Source: Ligula intestinalis
Lineage: Eukaryota; Platyhelminthes; Cestoda; Diphyllobothriidea; Diphyllobothriidae
DNA: 64,000 bases
Direction of reading: 5' to 3'
Assembly: GCA_036362985.1 (NCBI GenBank)
Contig: JAYGXS010000004.1
Location: 2,826,365 to 2,890,364, forward strand
Positions 53,691-64,000 of the stretch are shown here, one piece after another. Each line of letters opens with the position of its first letter. The first letter of the stretch is position 1. Both the position numbers and the translations under genes were made by a program. The notes under the pieces were generated by a model. It was not told the DNA's origin and ran no database searches. It saw only the letters and a program-made list of their open reading frames with translations.

Positions 53691-55358
53691 TCACCAGGGC
53701 AGTTGGAGGTTGACGACATGATCAAGCTGCTTGCATAGGTCAGGTTTCTCCCACCGTATGTATGCAGCTTCTAAATAGCGCAGGATTCGGTTTGTTCGGG
53801 CCCAAACAAGTACTAGAAACGCTGTTTTAACGTCGACAGAATGACCGCTGTCTAATAGATGCTTGGTAATGGAGGACCTTGGTATTCTGTCTTCTTGCTT
53901 CAAAAGCCAATTAGGCAAGTGCTCAGCGGCCGTGGCCGCGAGCTGCCTTTGCGTGCGCTCAATGTATTTGCATCTGCACTTACATGTGAATTCGTCAACA
54001 CAATTGGAGGTGGCGTGCAATGGCAGAGCATCCTTTGGCCGTTTTAATGGAATACTTTTGGTAGAGCTTAAGAAGACTAATTTTGCTGCGTTGTAGGTCC
54101 TTTCTATCGTACAGCGTAATCGTCGCTTGATTGTGTTAGAAATGTCGTCACCTTTGAATGGTAAGGATATCATGACGGGCTTTTTTGGAACTGACTGTTC
54201 CAGAAATTTTGGCCGTAGGGGATTGCTGTACTTTTGAATAAAGCGTGCCGGGTAGCCACAGTTGAGTAGGGCTGAGTTAAGACGAGAAAGCTCTTCTGGT
54301 AGAGTCTCACTAGAGCAAATGTTCCTTGCTCGTTGAAAAAGGTTCTGTACCAGATTACGCTTCCACTGAATTGGCACGAAGCTCATGAAGTGTATATATT
54401 GCCCTTTCCAGGTCTTTTTGTGGAAAACCGAGCGCCTTATGGAACCATCATCCTCTCTAAACATGAGGACATCTAGGTAGGGGAGCTTTTTATGCTGCTC
54501 TGTTTCCATTGTAAATTTAATTTTAGGATGTAAAGTGTTCATAAATTTAAGAAGGTCATCAGCCTCTTCATTGGAATCAACAATTGTGGATATTTCATCC
54601 ATATGTCTTCTGTATAAGATTGTATTGTTAAGTCTTGAAGGCGCTTTTTCTTCTAGATAACCCATGAAAACATCCGCAAATGTGGGCCCTAGTGGACTGC
54701 CCATTGCTACTCCGTCAATTTGCCTGTAAAGTTGTCCATTAAATAGAAATTGAACATTTTTGGTGCAGAGTAACAGTAATTGGCGCAGTATTGCAGGTGA
54801 CAGGCGTGTTTCGGACGCATGGGCACAAATAATATCTATTGTCTCGTCCAGCGGTACATTTGTAAATATTGATTCGACGTCTAGGGAAATCATAAATTTA
54901 TCAGTAACTTTTTGAAGCTTGATGTCCTCGATAAATTGAAAAGTGTCCTTCGTAGTGTAAGTGGAGAACCGTTCTCGAATGGGCGTTATTTCCTTTACAA
55001 GCCATTGTGCAAATCTATGTTTGGGGGAAATTGGACATAGAGAGAATTGGTCGTAAAGGTCTATCGTTTTTGTGAGTTTTGGGGAGTCCGTATAGTCTAG
55101 GGATATGTGTACCTCTGGGCTTTAGGGAAAGCGCAGTTGAGGAGTCAATAAGATTATCTTCTGACAATTGTTTAATCAGTTTCCAGGCAGAGTTTTCTAT
55201 TGCTTTAGTTTCCACTTTAGCTGACGTCTCTAGACGAAATTTGCTCTGATCGCATAAAATGGATTCCATTTTTCTTACAAAGTCCTTTCGGTTATGGATG
55301 ACCACTCCATGGCCTTTATCGGGTTTGGAAATGGTGATTTCTTCATTGTGTTTCAGTG
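53691..55358 (-). pseudogene. Penelope-like RT and GIY-YIG protein (PLE 3), one frameshift
   Basis: The protein begins within EITISKPDKGHGVVIHNRKD, then PRLYGLPKTHKNDRPLRPIL. A frameshift near 55018 joins to HRFAQWLVKEITPIRERFST and MISLDVESIFTNVPLDETID, then LYRQIDGVAMGSPLGPTFAD, RRHMDEISTIV (catalytic YVDD altered to HMDE), KIKFTMETEQHKKLPYLDVL and the thumb. The C-terminal region has CVDEFTCKCRCKYIERTQRQ (GIY-YIG core with YIG changed to YIE), SITKHLLDSGHSVD and the end LDHVVNLQLPW. From 54893 to 53691 the frame is unbroken for 400 codons. The N-terminus is lost at the inverted-copy joint (55360). The altered catalytic residues argue it is inactive despite its intact frame. Confidence 0.85.
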
Positions 55359-55711
55359 TTTCTGTCGACGTTAAAACAGCGTTTCTAGTACTTGTTTGGG
55401 CCCGAACAAACCGAATCCTGCGCTATTTAGAAGCTGCATACATACGGTGGGAGAAACCTGACCTATGCAAGCAGCTTGATCATGTCTTCAACCTCCAACT
55501 GCCCTGGTGATTGGCCATTAAATTTAATTTCCCGCGTGTTTTTCGGTAACATTTCCCATCCAATACTCCCCATATGTTGACTTAACGTTTCCGGCCTTTA
55601 TCGATTAATTTTTAAACTGACTAAGGTTCCTTGCTGTTACCAGTAATTCTGTGAGATTTACCACTCCTTTATGTGTCTTCGTTAACATTTTTATGCAACG
55701 ACAAGAAGCAG

Positions 55712-55730
55712 CTGATGAGCTGTCTCGAAA
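55712..55730 (+). ncRNA. Hammerhead-like element, right inverted end of PLE 3
   Basis: CTGATGA at 55712-55718 and GAAA at 55727-55730 with GAAGCAG before and TTCTGCTG after, compatible with helix I; TTGATATCAA between can form helix III. Helix II has only one or two pairs. Confidence 0.45.
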
Positions 55731-56041
55731 TTTGTTGATATCAATGAATTCTGCTGTTTTCGCCTGTTTTCAAGTCTGGCGACCGCAACGACCTTGAGCT
55801 CCAGAAAGATTGAGGCTACGCCAGGAAGGCCAGATATCGGCAGTAAGAGCCCACTACAGTTTCTTCCATTCCAGCATGTCCTAATAGTCGCTATGCGGCT
55901 GCCTGTGAGTGCCGTATATTGAGCTTGGGGGCAAAAACGGAACGTTCGTTGCTCAATCACTAGATTGGCGAGCCCCCCTATCCCCATATATAGGCATTGG
56001 CAAATTAATGTTTTGGAAAATAATGACGTTTATTGTGTAAA

Positions 56042-56073
56042 TTTGCGAGCCTGGCTCCCCAGTTCATCGTCAG
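56042..56073 (-). ncRNA. Decayed hammerhead-like core
   Basis: Minus strand: CTGACGA, TGAACTGGGGAGCCAGGCTC, then GCAAA instead of GAAA. Probably a dead relative of the core at 49242. Confidence 0.3.
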
Positions 56074-56079
56074 AGGGTC

Positions 56080-58880
56080 TGATCCGATGGTTGCGCAACC
56101 TTTGTGCCATAAGGAACCCAGCATAGTTTGAGGGAAAGGATTTCAAACCAGCAAGACAGGAAAAAATAACTAAGGATAAATTTAGACACCAATAACCACG
56201 AGAATAGATGTTGTGTTGTGTACGGAAATTAAGCGATTAGTGTAATAGAGCAGTCTACGAATCCTACTGAAAAACATTTGAAAATGAGAAGAGAATGAGG
56301 AGACTTGATGACAGGATAAGCCTAAGATATCGCAAGAAGTTTTACTGATTTAAAAGAGCTCCCATGGATTCAATAATGGGAGGAAGTCCCATTCGGAACG
56401 CATAATGGCCTGAAATGAGGTCTTAGTCATCCTTCATTAATTAAATATGAGTCTGGTTTCTAAGAGGGTGACCGCCAACCAGCTCGTCAGCATAGCTAAC
56501 ATACAGACAACATTTTGACGAACTCAAGTCATCAGGTTGACCTCAGTATTTCAGTGCTGCCTTTTGTTTCCAAGATTCGACCTGCCAATACTATGCTTCC
56601 GATGACATACAAGCTTAAACGTGACAGACTAACACAGACTTTAGTAATGGATAAAGGGAGCCTTTAATTCGGATTAGTCAGTGGCGGCATCCTGTCAAAA
56701 CCTAAGTAGGCCCTTTCTTCTTACAGCTGAGGTACGACAAGACGTGCGAAAATAATGTGACCGTCTGGAGTTCTGAGCATGAAATTTTCACATAGATTGA
56801 CTCATATGTGATTGCTTATTTGACGTAGGCAGTTTTGTGCATTGTCACCAGTTGACAGAATCTTTTGACGGAATCTTTTCCCAGATCAATTGTTTCAATT
56901 AATAAGAAAAACTTATCATACATAACTTCGTGTGATTCAAATTACACAATTTTCGATGACGCCAATTCTTCGTCAACGCAGTCTCAACCTAAGTTTGATT
57001 TTTTCTGCTAAAGAATTCCGGGTTTCAGCTCAAATAACTCAACAGCTGTGATGCCAACGGAAGTGGAATACACCACAGAGTTGAACAAGAATTGTTCCTA
57101 CATGTCTTTATTTAAGGTAAGAAATAGCATTGAGATGGAATCCATAAATTTCTTCAGGCAGCCAGTCTTGAGTACGTCGAGCACTCTGTCAAGCTGATCA
57201 TAATGTACAGCTCTTAAGATGCCATCAAGGAAGAAGTCAACGTTACCTGAAAAATAAAATGCAGTCGGTTTATGGTGTGTATATTTATTGCGTCAAGGTC
57301 CCCAGACGGCTTCAGTCCTAACTTGGTTTTTCAGGCTTGCTTATGCTCTGCACCCATCCTCTAGATCAACAGGCCTGCCTGAGAGCTAATAAAAAGCGGA
57401 TGATAAAAACTTCGTCACTGCAAACCAAAAGGAAAGTCTCTTTGCCCTTTGAAAAGAATTTTTTGATTACTGATTTCATCTCATCACAAAAATGGGGAGG
57501 AAGGAAAGGAGCATCTAGTGAATGCTGGTCCGTTTGAGGCGTTATACGTCCTCTGCAAAAAGCGGTTTACTGTTGTCGATTGGACACAAATTCTTTACTT
57601 TTCGGTCAGAATACAAAAGCTTTATCAGAAACATTAAAATATGGCCACTCTCCAGGGCAAAACGATATATATTCAGGGCATTCATTTTTTTATTTTTAGA
57701 ACTGAGTTTATGACAATTACGTTGGTTCTGTTCGCGATTTTCCTAATAAGAACGTCATTGTGATTTTATTGTCCTCTTAGCCTTTTCCGGGTACGTATAT
57801 CCTCGCCAAAGAATTTCGAAGAACGCTTTACGACAATTAGCCGCCCGTTGTGCTCTAGAACGCTGTAAATTACTTAATAATCACCAGGCGGTCCGATTGC
57901 GTTACTGCGACAGAAGGAAAGATTTATGTGATTAAGGAAGATAAAATGCACTATAAAAAAGCTATTATAGCATTCGTGCGAACCGACGTATGCTCGGGAA
58001 GACTGATATTATATCTGTCTTCTCCAATCATTTCAACGCATCATGTTCTAGGAAAAAACCCCGGTCAAAACAACTGAAACTGGTTTTGGGATCAAACTTT
58101 CATCGCCATTTGTGCGGCCAACGCAAGGATGGGCCTCCGTACACTGATATCCAATTCCTCCCTAGGATCTCAAGTAAAACAGAGGTATCATCTGGCTGCA
58201 GTGACAAGAAAAAGTTGCAATCTCGCTCAAACAACGTAGGTTAAAATTATCCAATCAGATGAGAAACCTCCAAGTCAGGCTTCCTGGGTCGGTGTGATCG
58301 GTAAAAGCTGCAGTCAGAAGTAAAGTTAACAAGCAAAGACTTTCACCTCAGCAAGCAAGCACGAAATGTGACAGATGGACCATAGATGCTGATCATGTCT
58401 GTGTTGATTTCGACGCTGTCTATCATTTGCGTGGGGGAGTTAGAAAAATCTTCGCTTGAATTAGTCCACAATTACAGTAGACTTGCGCAGCATCTACCGA
58501 ACTCACCCCTCCCCCTCATCCACTTGAGCCCGACGTTGATATACAAGCCTGAAATGCAAAGGCACGATAGCAAGTTTTCGCGAACAGAGCTAAATGGGTG
58601 GTCTTCATCAGCCGCACACGCCTCATACCCACAAGGTAGACCAGTTTTCCATCTAAGCAAGAAAGGCAAGCGGCGAAAATCCCAACAATGTGTGAGTGTA
58701 ACCGAGACCACATTCGCCCTCTCATTTGCTGCCCTCCATGTCAAGGCTTACCGAGCACCATGGTAGTTTACAAGCGCGCCAGATGCACAGTGCCATGGAG
58801 TGGCAGTGCCCATAGTCAATCTCAACTCCATGCGAAGGCTCGCGTTCCAGGTGTTTGTTTACGTAAACGAGAAGGCTGAT
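56080..58880. other. No assignable gene
   Basis: Frames of up to 126 codons (58386-58766 plus) show no recognisable motif or splice context. Nothing else could be supported. Confidence 0.4.
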
Positions 58881-59260
58881 CGAGCAACGGAAAAGTTTGT
58901 TTGTTGTTATGAGCATTCAAACTCGTACAGGAGCTCATCGTCAGAAGTAGCAGCAACAAAAAAGTAGGCAACAGCTATAGGGAGTGTAAAGCAATCAAAT
59001 ATCAATGACGCACGTCTAGAGGTGGCTGCGCAGGGCTCTATAAGCCGGTTTCAAATCGATACGTGGATTGATTGAGTTCACACCCGCGCACTAGGCTTCA
59101 ATCAATTCTCGGCTCGCCTTGTTTCTGACGTGGACGAGTATCCTAACGGCAGCGATGTTGAAATTATTACTCGCTTCGTAGGTGTGAGCTCTTGCGATGA
59201 ATCCCTGTACGAACTTGAAAGCTCAGAACAATAAACAAACTGTTCTGGTGTTCAATCAGT
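58880..59260. mobile_element. Small inverted pair with hammerhead-like cores
   Basis: Arms of about 70 bp (58890-58960 and 59185-59255) carry outward-facing cores. The minus one (58944-58915) is CTGACGA, T, helix GAGCTC / GAGTTT around CTGTAC, then GAAT. The plus one (59191-59220) is CTTGCGA, T, GAATCC / GAACTT around CTGTAC, then GAAA. Both are damaged. The plan matches the insertion at 9838-10464. Confidence 0.5.
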
Positions 59261-59722
59261 CTTCTTCTTTGACAATAGTCAATCGTATTCTCTTTGCTCT
59301 CTCCCAAGCATCACTCTACTGTTCGGGCTGACCAGCTATCTGATGTTGACATCGGTTGCAGTGACCTACGGAGCGGAAAAAGGCCGTCTTCGAGTGCCGC
59401 ACACGAACTGGCGTTCCATGAACGGCTTTTGATCGAAGTTCGCAAAGCATGTATGGGTGCCCAGTTCTTATATACCGCGGCACGATTTAAGCAAAACTGA
59501 AGGTGCTTAATATATATATATATAAAATACAGTAGCGGTTCTAACTCATGCAATCCAATTATTTTACAAGGAACTCCCTATTACACAAACGCAGCCCTTG
59601 CTGCACTCATCAAAGTCTTACAGCAAGAGATTAATTGTTGTTCTTCAAAATTAGGCATATTGCGATTGCTCTGTACCGAACTGCCTGCTTTTGTTGCATA
59701 TTTTTCATGTCACTGTGACGGC

Positions 59723-59741
59723 CTGACGAGAATGACCGAAA
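59723..59741 (+). ncRNA. Hammerhead-like core, minimal helix II
   Basis: CTGACGA, GAATGACC, GAAA. A partner core in the opposite orientation lies at 60104-60123, and the same form (CTGATGA, GAATTATC, GAAA) occurs at 42557-42575 minus. Confidence 0.4.
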
Positions 59742-60103
59742 ACAGTTGTTTGCCAACACGACTTCTCAATCGTAAACGAAATGGGAATTTCTGCCAAATA
59801 ATCAAATAATATTACGTGGTTTAGGAATACTGGCTTTTTCAGCAAAATGGGAAATTCCTAAAAAGTGAAAATAGGGCGTTTTATGTAAACAGCTTTATAA
59901 GTTTCTCACTTGATTTTATGGGGCAGAAATCAGCAGTTTTGTACAATAGTATTCTTTTAACCTAATTCGCTCGCCTTTTCCCGGCATCAATGCGTCATCT
60001 AATAATTGTAATAACCTCAACTTGATGAACGCAAAACGAGATTTTCTGTTCTCTTAACAGATATAGAAAATTTAGAAGCTTAGTTTGGCGAGTAAACGTG
60101 TAT

Positions 60104-60123
60104 TTTCGACAAATTCTCGTCAG
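60104..60123 (-). ncRNA. Hammerhead-like core, minimal helix II, facing 59723
   Basis: Minus strand: CTGACGA, GAATTTGTC, GAAA. With 59723-59741 it forms another inverted pair about 380 bp apart. Confidence 0.4.
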
Positions 60124-60129
60124 GCCTTA

Positions 60130-63100
60130 CATTTATATGGAAAATGGGTGCGAGTTTAAACGTGTTCCTCTTTTCGGAAAAGTGACTCGTGGGAATGGGG
60201 GTGGAGTCGATAAGTGAAGGCTGGTTGCGGGGGTAGGGCTTGATGGAGCAGTCTGGAGGGGAGGGGAAGACGGGGGGAGGGAGACAAGCACAGTGCGGAT
60301 GGTTTCTATCAATGTTCTTTTTTATTGAAATATGTACAACCAGAAAGGTTTCTTGCTGCAGCGCTTACTAGCTTCCAAAATCCCTTGGATATCAACTAAC
60401 TTTGGATTTTGCCCCACTGTGCCCCTATTCGCCCCCAGTATACTCACCCTAACTGAACGCTTTTCTAGTAACCAGCCTTCTGCGCCTCAAGTCAACTCAG
60501 TGAACAAAATAAGCCACCTCAAAAGGATGTTAATTCTCCTGATTAAATTTCCATCTTCACATTTCGTCAGATATACAATCTGCTGTAGTGCAAAAAACCT
60601 TTGAGAAGCAGTATTTGCAGGAAACTTGGGGTGCACATCATGTAATCCGTGATGGAAACGCATCGGTGCGCTTATTTCGGTTAAAAGCAAGGACGAATAG
60701 AACCGTGTTTCGTAAATTGAAGTCATCATAGGCACTGAGAAGGAAAACAAAGAGAAGGTGAGAGTCTGCCTGCCAACACTATTTGTACCCCCATATTCAC
60801 GGGTTTCAGCACGGGAAGCATTTAAGTCTCCTTACATCGGTTGCTGCGGATATTTTCTGATGGCAGGCGTCATTTGTAGATCAATTATCGGATCAATAGA
60901 AACCTAGTTCGTTTGCCCGTATTTTGCTGACGATATTCGCTTTAAAGCCATAGCAAAGCAAAAGCAATTTATTAGACAGCGGGGGTACTTGAAATTGTCA
61001 GTTTGACGCTGGAGTTACATATTTTGTCTTTTTAAAGACCCCATGATGAGGCCTTGAGAAAAATGTGCAGGCGAGTTTATCCACAGGACTGCAAGTGCAA
61101 CACAATCGCTCAAAAGCTAGCACATTCCAAAATCTCTCTATGATAAGGAGGCGAGTTGATCAACGGGACATTCGTCTTTCATATACACTCAAGGCATTTT
61201 ATTGCCAACTAAATTGACGAGTATTGCCTGAAGCCTGAATGGTGTTGATTAGTGAAGCCAAGTTTGGCAAACCTAGGTTTTCGATGATTCGATATCACGT
61301 ATTCAGTCAGTATCAGTCAGGTATTGTCGACAATATAAAGGAGGAGACATTAAGAAAAGTGTAAGCAAATAATAAACAGTAAGAACGGGGGAGAGTTTGG
61401 AGGGTACTGTGAAACCAATGGATGGTATCTTATCTTTTCAGCAGCTGATGCAGGCGAGCGATGAAGTTGTCCAACCATAAGTTCATGTCTCTGCGTGGTC
61501 GCAGTAACGCGACATGGTAGGAATGGAGGTACATGCTGAATTCGTCTAAACCAGAAGAGCCTTGATGTCTATATAAACGGCTTCTGTGCGCACACAGTTG
61601 GGAAAGCTAGCTGCATGGCCCCTGCATCTGCCGTCACAATTACCCACTCACACAGGGTTCCGTGCGCATTTCATAGATGACTCGGATGGCTTGAGCATAG
61701 CAAGGCTCAAGTCAACTGAGCCACGAGGCCCCCATCGGGAGTTTATTTAAACTTGGACGAATTTACGCTACCAGCCTTCTGCGACGTGTTGGATTCACCA
61801 ATCCTGATGTAGTACACTGAATACACAAGCAGGATTTCCTAAGCAATCAATCTAGCATTAATCAGATGACTACAAGACACATTTACTTATTGGAGGAGAG
61901 GAGAGGAGTGGGATACGATACAGTACGGCCACAAAATGGATGATATAACGTATCCCAATGGTTATCAACTGGTAGCTATGATAAGGCGTGGAAGACAAGA
62001 GTGTTAGTGATAAGTGAATAAGGTGAAGCAGGCGTTATTAATAAGTAAGTGACTTCCAGGCGAGTGCAAGTCCAGCCATGAGCCGGCCGCTCCGGGAGTG
62101 TCTGACCGTCAGCAATCCCCGCACTAGGGTCCTGTTGTGGACTGGCCTTGGGAAGTGGTTGGCCAGTGAGCCAGCCAGAGGGTGACCTTGAACGGAGGTT
62201 TTGACAACCTGAGGCGCGTACGGGCTGGTGCACACGAGAGCCAGACATGCGGGGCATGTGATCAATGCATGACTAGGGAATACAAGGTCGCTACAGATGG
62301 AGGGTAGGCACATTTGACCCAATTGTGAACAATCTGGAGACCTCTCTCTTTACTCAAAAATACCACCAAGGACGTGCAGCGAAGTCACTCACTACCAAAG
62401 AACTAGAATTGAAGTTGAAGTCACACACATTGAAACATTTTGCGTAAAATAATAAGTTCAGGAGAGGTACCGACAAGGACAAGGTAAGCGGTAATGGCAA
62501 TTGCTAGCTTACTGGTCATCGTCAACCAACCGAGCCGAATCTCCGTTTTGTAGGAGTTGCGGTTCGGACCCGCGATCGAACGCTCATCCGGCGTTCTAAT
62601 TCTAGCATTCTCTGAAGGATCTCCGGGTTCGTTTTCCTGCCTGTTGCTATCGGGCATACTCAACATGCTGTGACTTCGTTCACCAATCGGATTACGGCGT
62701 ATGCCAATGCCGTTGCGTCTTGGGGCTCAAACCATGTTCCCTAGAGGCAGTCTCATGGTTAACAATCCTTTGGAAACATTTAATTGTTACGAGCCTGAGA
62801 CGTGATATGTGGCAAAACTACATCAGACAAAATGATTCGGCAGTCTATCAATTAAAAGAAGGCGGGTTTCCTCTTTCAGCAGACTGCATGACCAGCAATA
62901 GGTATCCGAGACAGTGACAAGCGTTTGGAATTACAGTTGCGTGTCAGACAAACCTGACGGCCTTATGGAGTCAGCGGCTAATGCGTCATGCAAATTCCGT
63001 AATCGTGGAGATCTCACGATTAACTGTAAGGCCGATAAGCTTTAGTAAAACAAACCCAGGTTGGATAATTTATTAGCAAAGATCAAAGGGCACAGCGGCT

Positions 63101-64000
63101 TTGTAGCATAGTCACAATTCAAATCGGTGATTATTTAACTTTAAACTTGTTTAAAATTTTGAAAATGTTATGTCTGGAATAAGCACTTCAGAGCTGTGTG
63201 ATTCTATTTTGTTGTACAATTCATCCTAACAGAATGGAAAACTTTATAATAAAGGGGATGTAATGTGAAATGAACTTGAACGACACTCTGCCTTTATAAG
63301 GGGAGACATAATACGATCTTTTAAATGGGCCCTTTATCTAACGATGGTCATTTGTTGTCTAGCAGGGCTACACGAGGCTTACCTGGCTCATCACAAAAAG
63401 CAAACAAAGCAAAAGAACTCGCCTTACAGAGACGAATCCAACTTATTTTATATCAAAGTCCGAAATTTAAACTGATTTATTTCTTAAGAAAGAAGGCTCG
63501 TCGAAAAATCGATTTTTACTCGTGAATTTTCAAGCAGCTAACCCCGGCCAATCATCAGATTAAATGGAAGGCGATGGTTGGGATTGTTTTACTTGAGGGT
63601 TTGGGGGCAGAGGTGTCATTGAAAAGGGTGGGGGTAGGTCGGGGCGACTCGAATATTACTGCGCTAGGTGCTCCAAGGGTGAGGGGATGGAAAAGTTTTG
63701 CTTGTGCGCTATGTGTTGGGGAGATACAGAATCAGTGAAGTTCTATCTGGCCGAGCATAAAATTGTATTGCATTGTATGAATGATTTTAATAAAAGGATG
63801 CTCAGTGTTTTTTGAACTTCAGAACTATGCAAATTGTGATAAGTTCATGTGACCGAATTATATAATCATTTAAATTTCCTCAACTACAAAATTCTGGTTC
63901 AAAACGTAAATGCAATGATATTCCAGCAATATTTCAGCACTTACAGAAATAAATGAGCCAAAATCTGTGGATTTACATTCGATATGGGATAATGGGGTTT
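60130..64000. other. No assignable gene
   Basis: Short frames only on both strands. G-rich patches near 60180-60290 and 63590-63680. Near 62540-62620 the minus strand has a GCGGGTCCGAACCGC block that could be a decayed tRNA-derived repeat. No exon, RT or transposase motif was found. Confidence 0.4.

Larger units (their letters stand above)
53426..55778 (-). mobile_element. Penelope-like element 3 with inverted terminal segment
   Basis: The minus-strand coding region (55358-53691) and 3' tail (to 53426) are followed on the other side by an inverted partial copy of the same 3' end (55360-55778, plus strand). The arms are about 415 bp: 53426-53841 and 55360-55778. Each includes the last 45 or so codons (VWARTNRILRYLEAAYIRWE), the 3' tail and a CTGATGA...GAAA element. 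Inverted or direct partial copies next to the main unit are a known property of Penelope-like elements. Confidence 0.85.

Overview
This is a repeat-dominated stretch of a eukaryotic, almost certainly flatworm, genome. It holds one recognisable host gene and many dead or dying retroelements. Three things point to a parasitic flatworm: several Penelope-like elements (PLEs), several families of CR1-like non-LTR retrotransposons, and an RTE-like reverse-transcriptase tail of a kind I associate with diphyllobothriidean tapeworms (Spirometra, Schistocephalus, Dibothriocephalus). The family-level placement is inference. No bacterial gene organisation, tRNA gene, rRNA gene or CRISPR array was seen.

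Layout. 0-2.2 kb: 3' half and 3' UTR of CR1-like element A (+), then a stretch open on both strands with an 81-bp tandem repeat. 2.8-4.6 kb: PLE 1 (-). 5.06-9.5 kb: nearly complete CR1-like element B (+) with ORF1, endonuclease and reverse transcriptase (RT), broken by stops and frameshifts. 9.5-10.6 kb: an RT fragment of family E (-) split by a 0.6-kb palindromic insertion that carries two hammerhead-like cores. 10.6-15.1 kb: CR1-like element C (-), split by a 1.4-kb chimeric insertion. 15.1-19.1 kb: family E fragments and PLE 2 (+). 19.1-21.6 kb: second copy of C (-), itself hit by a PLE fragment. 21.6-23.9 kb: related element F (-). 24-29 kb: RT and endonuclease scraps, an inverted copy of the A 3' UTR, and a nested pair of 3' UTRs.

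30.9-32.9 kb: the only convincing host gene, the 3' end of a spliced gene for an SH3-domain protein (three exons visible, more expected upstream).

33-47 kb: mostly non-coding. It contains tRNA-derived SINE-like copies, a repeat family whose best copy has a hammerhead ribozyme core, a hAT transposase fragment between two direct repeats, and a 1.7-kb imperfect palindrome. 47.7-56 kb: PLE tails arranged as inverted repeats, PLE 4 (-), a cluster of SINE-like copies, and PLE 3 (-), the best-preserved PLE, flanked by its own inverted terminal segment. 56-64 kb: largely unassigned DNA with two small inverted pairs of hammerhead-like cores.

The elements form layers of insertion into insertion, so relative ages can be read from the nesting. 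The most coherent signal is a set of hammerhead-like cores (CTGANGA, short helix, GAAA), mainly in PLE-like ends and palindromic units. In several copies the helix sequence changes but pairing is kept. Hammerhead ribozymes in PLEs are established knowledge; the particular palindromic units here deserve folding and covariance tests.
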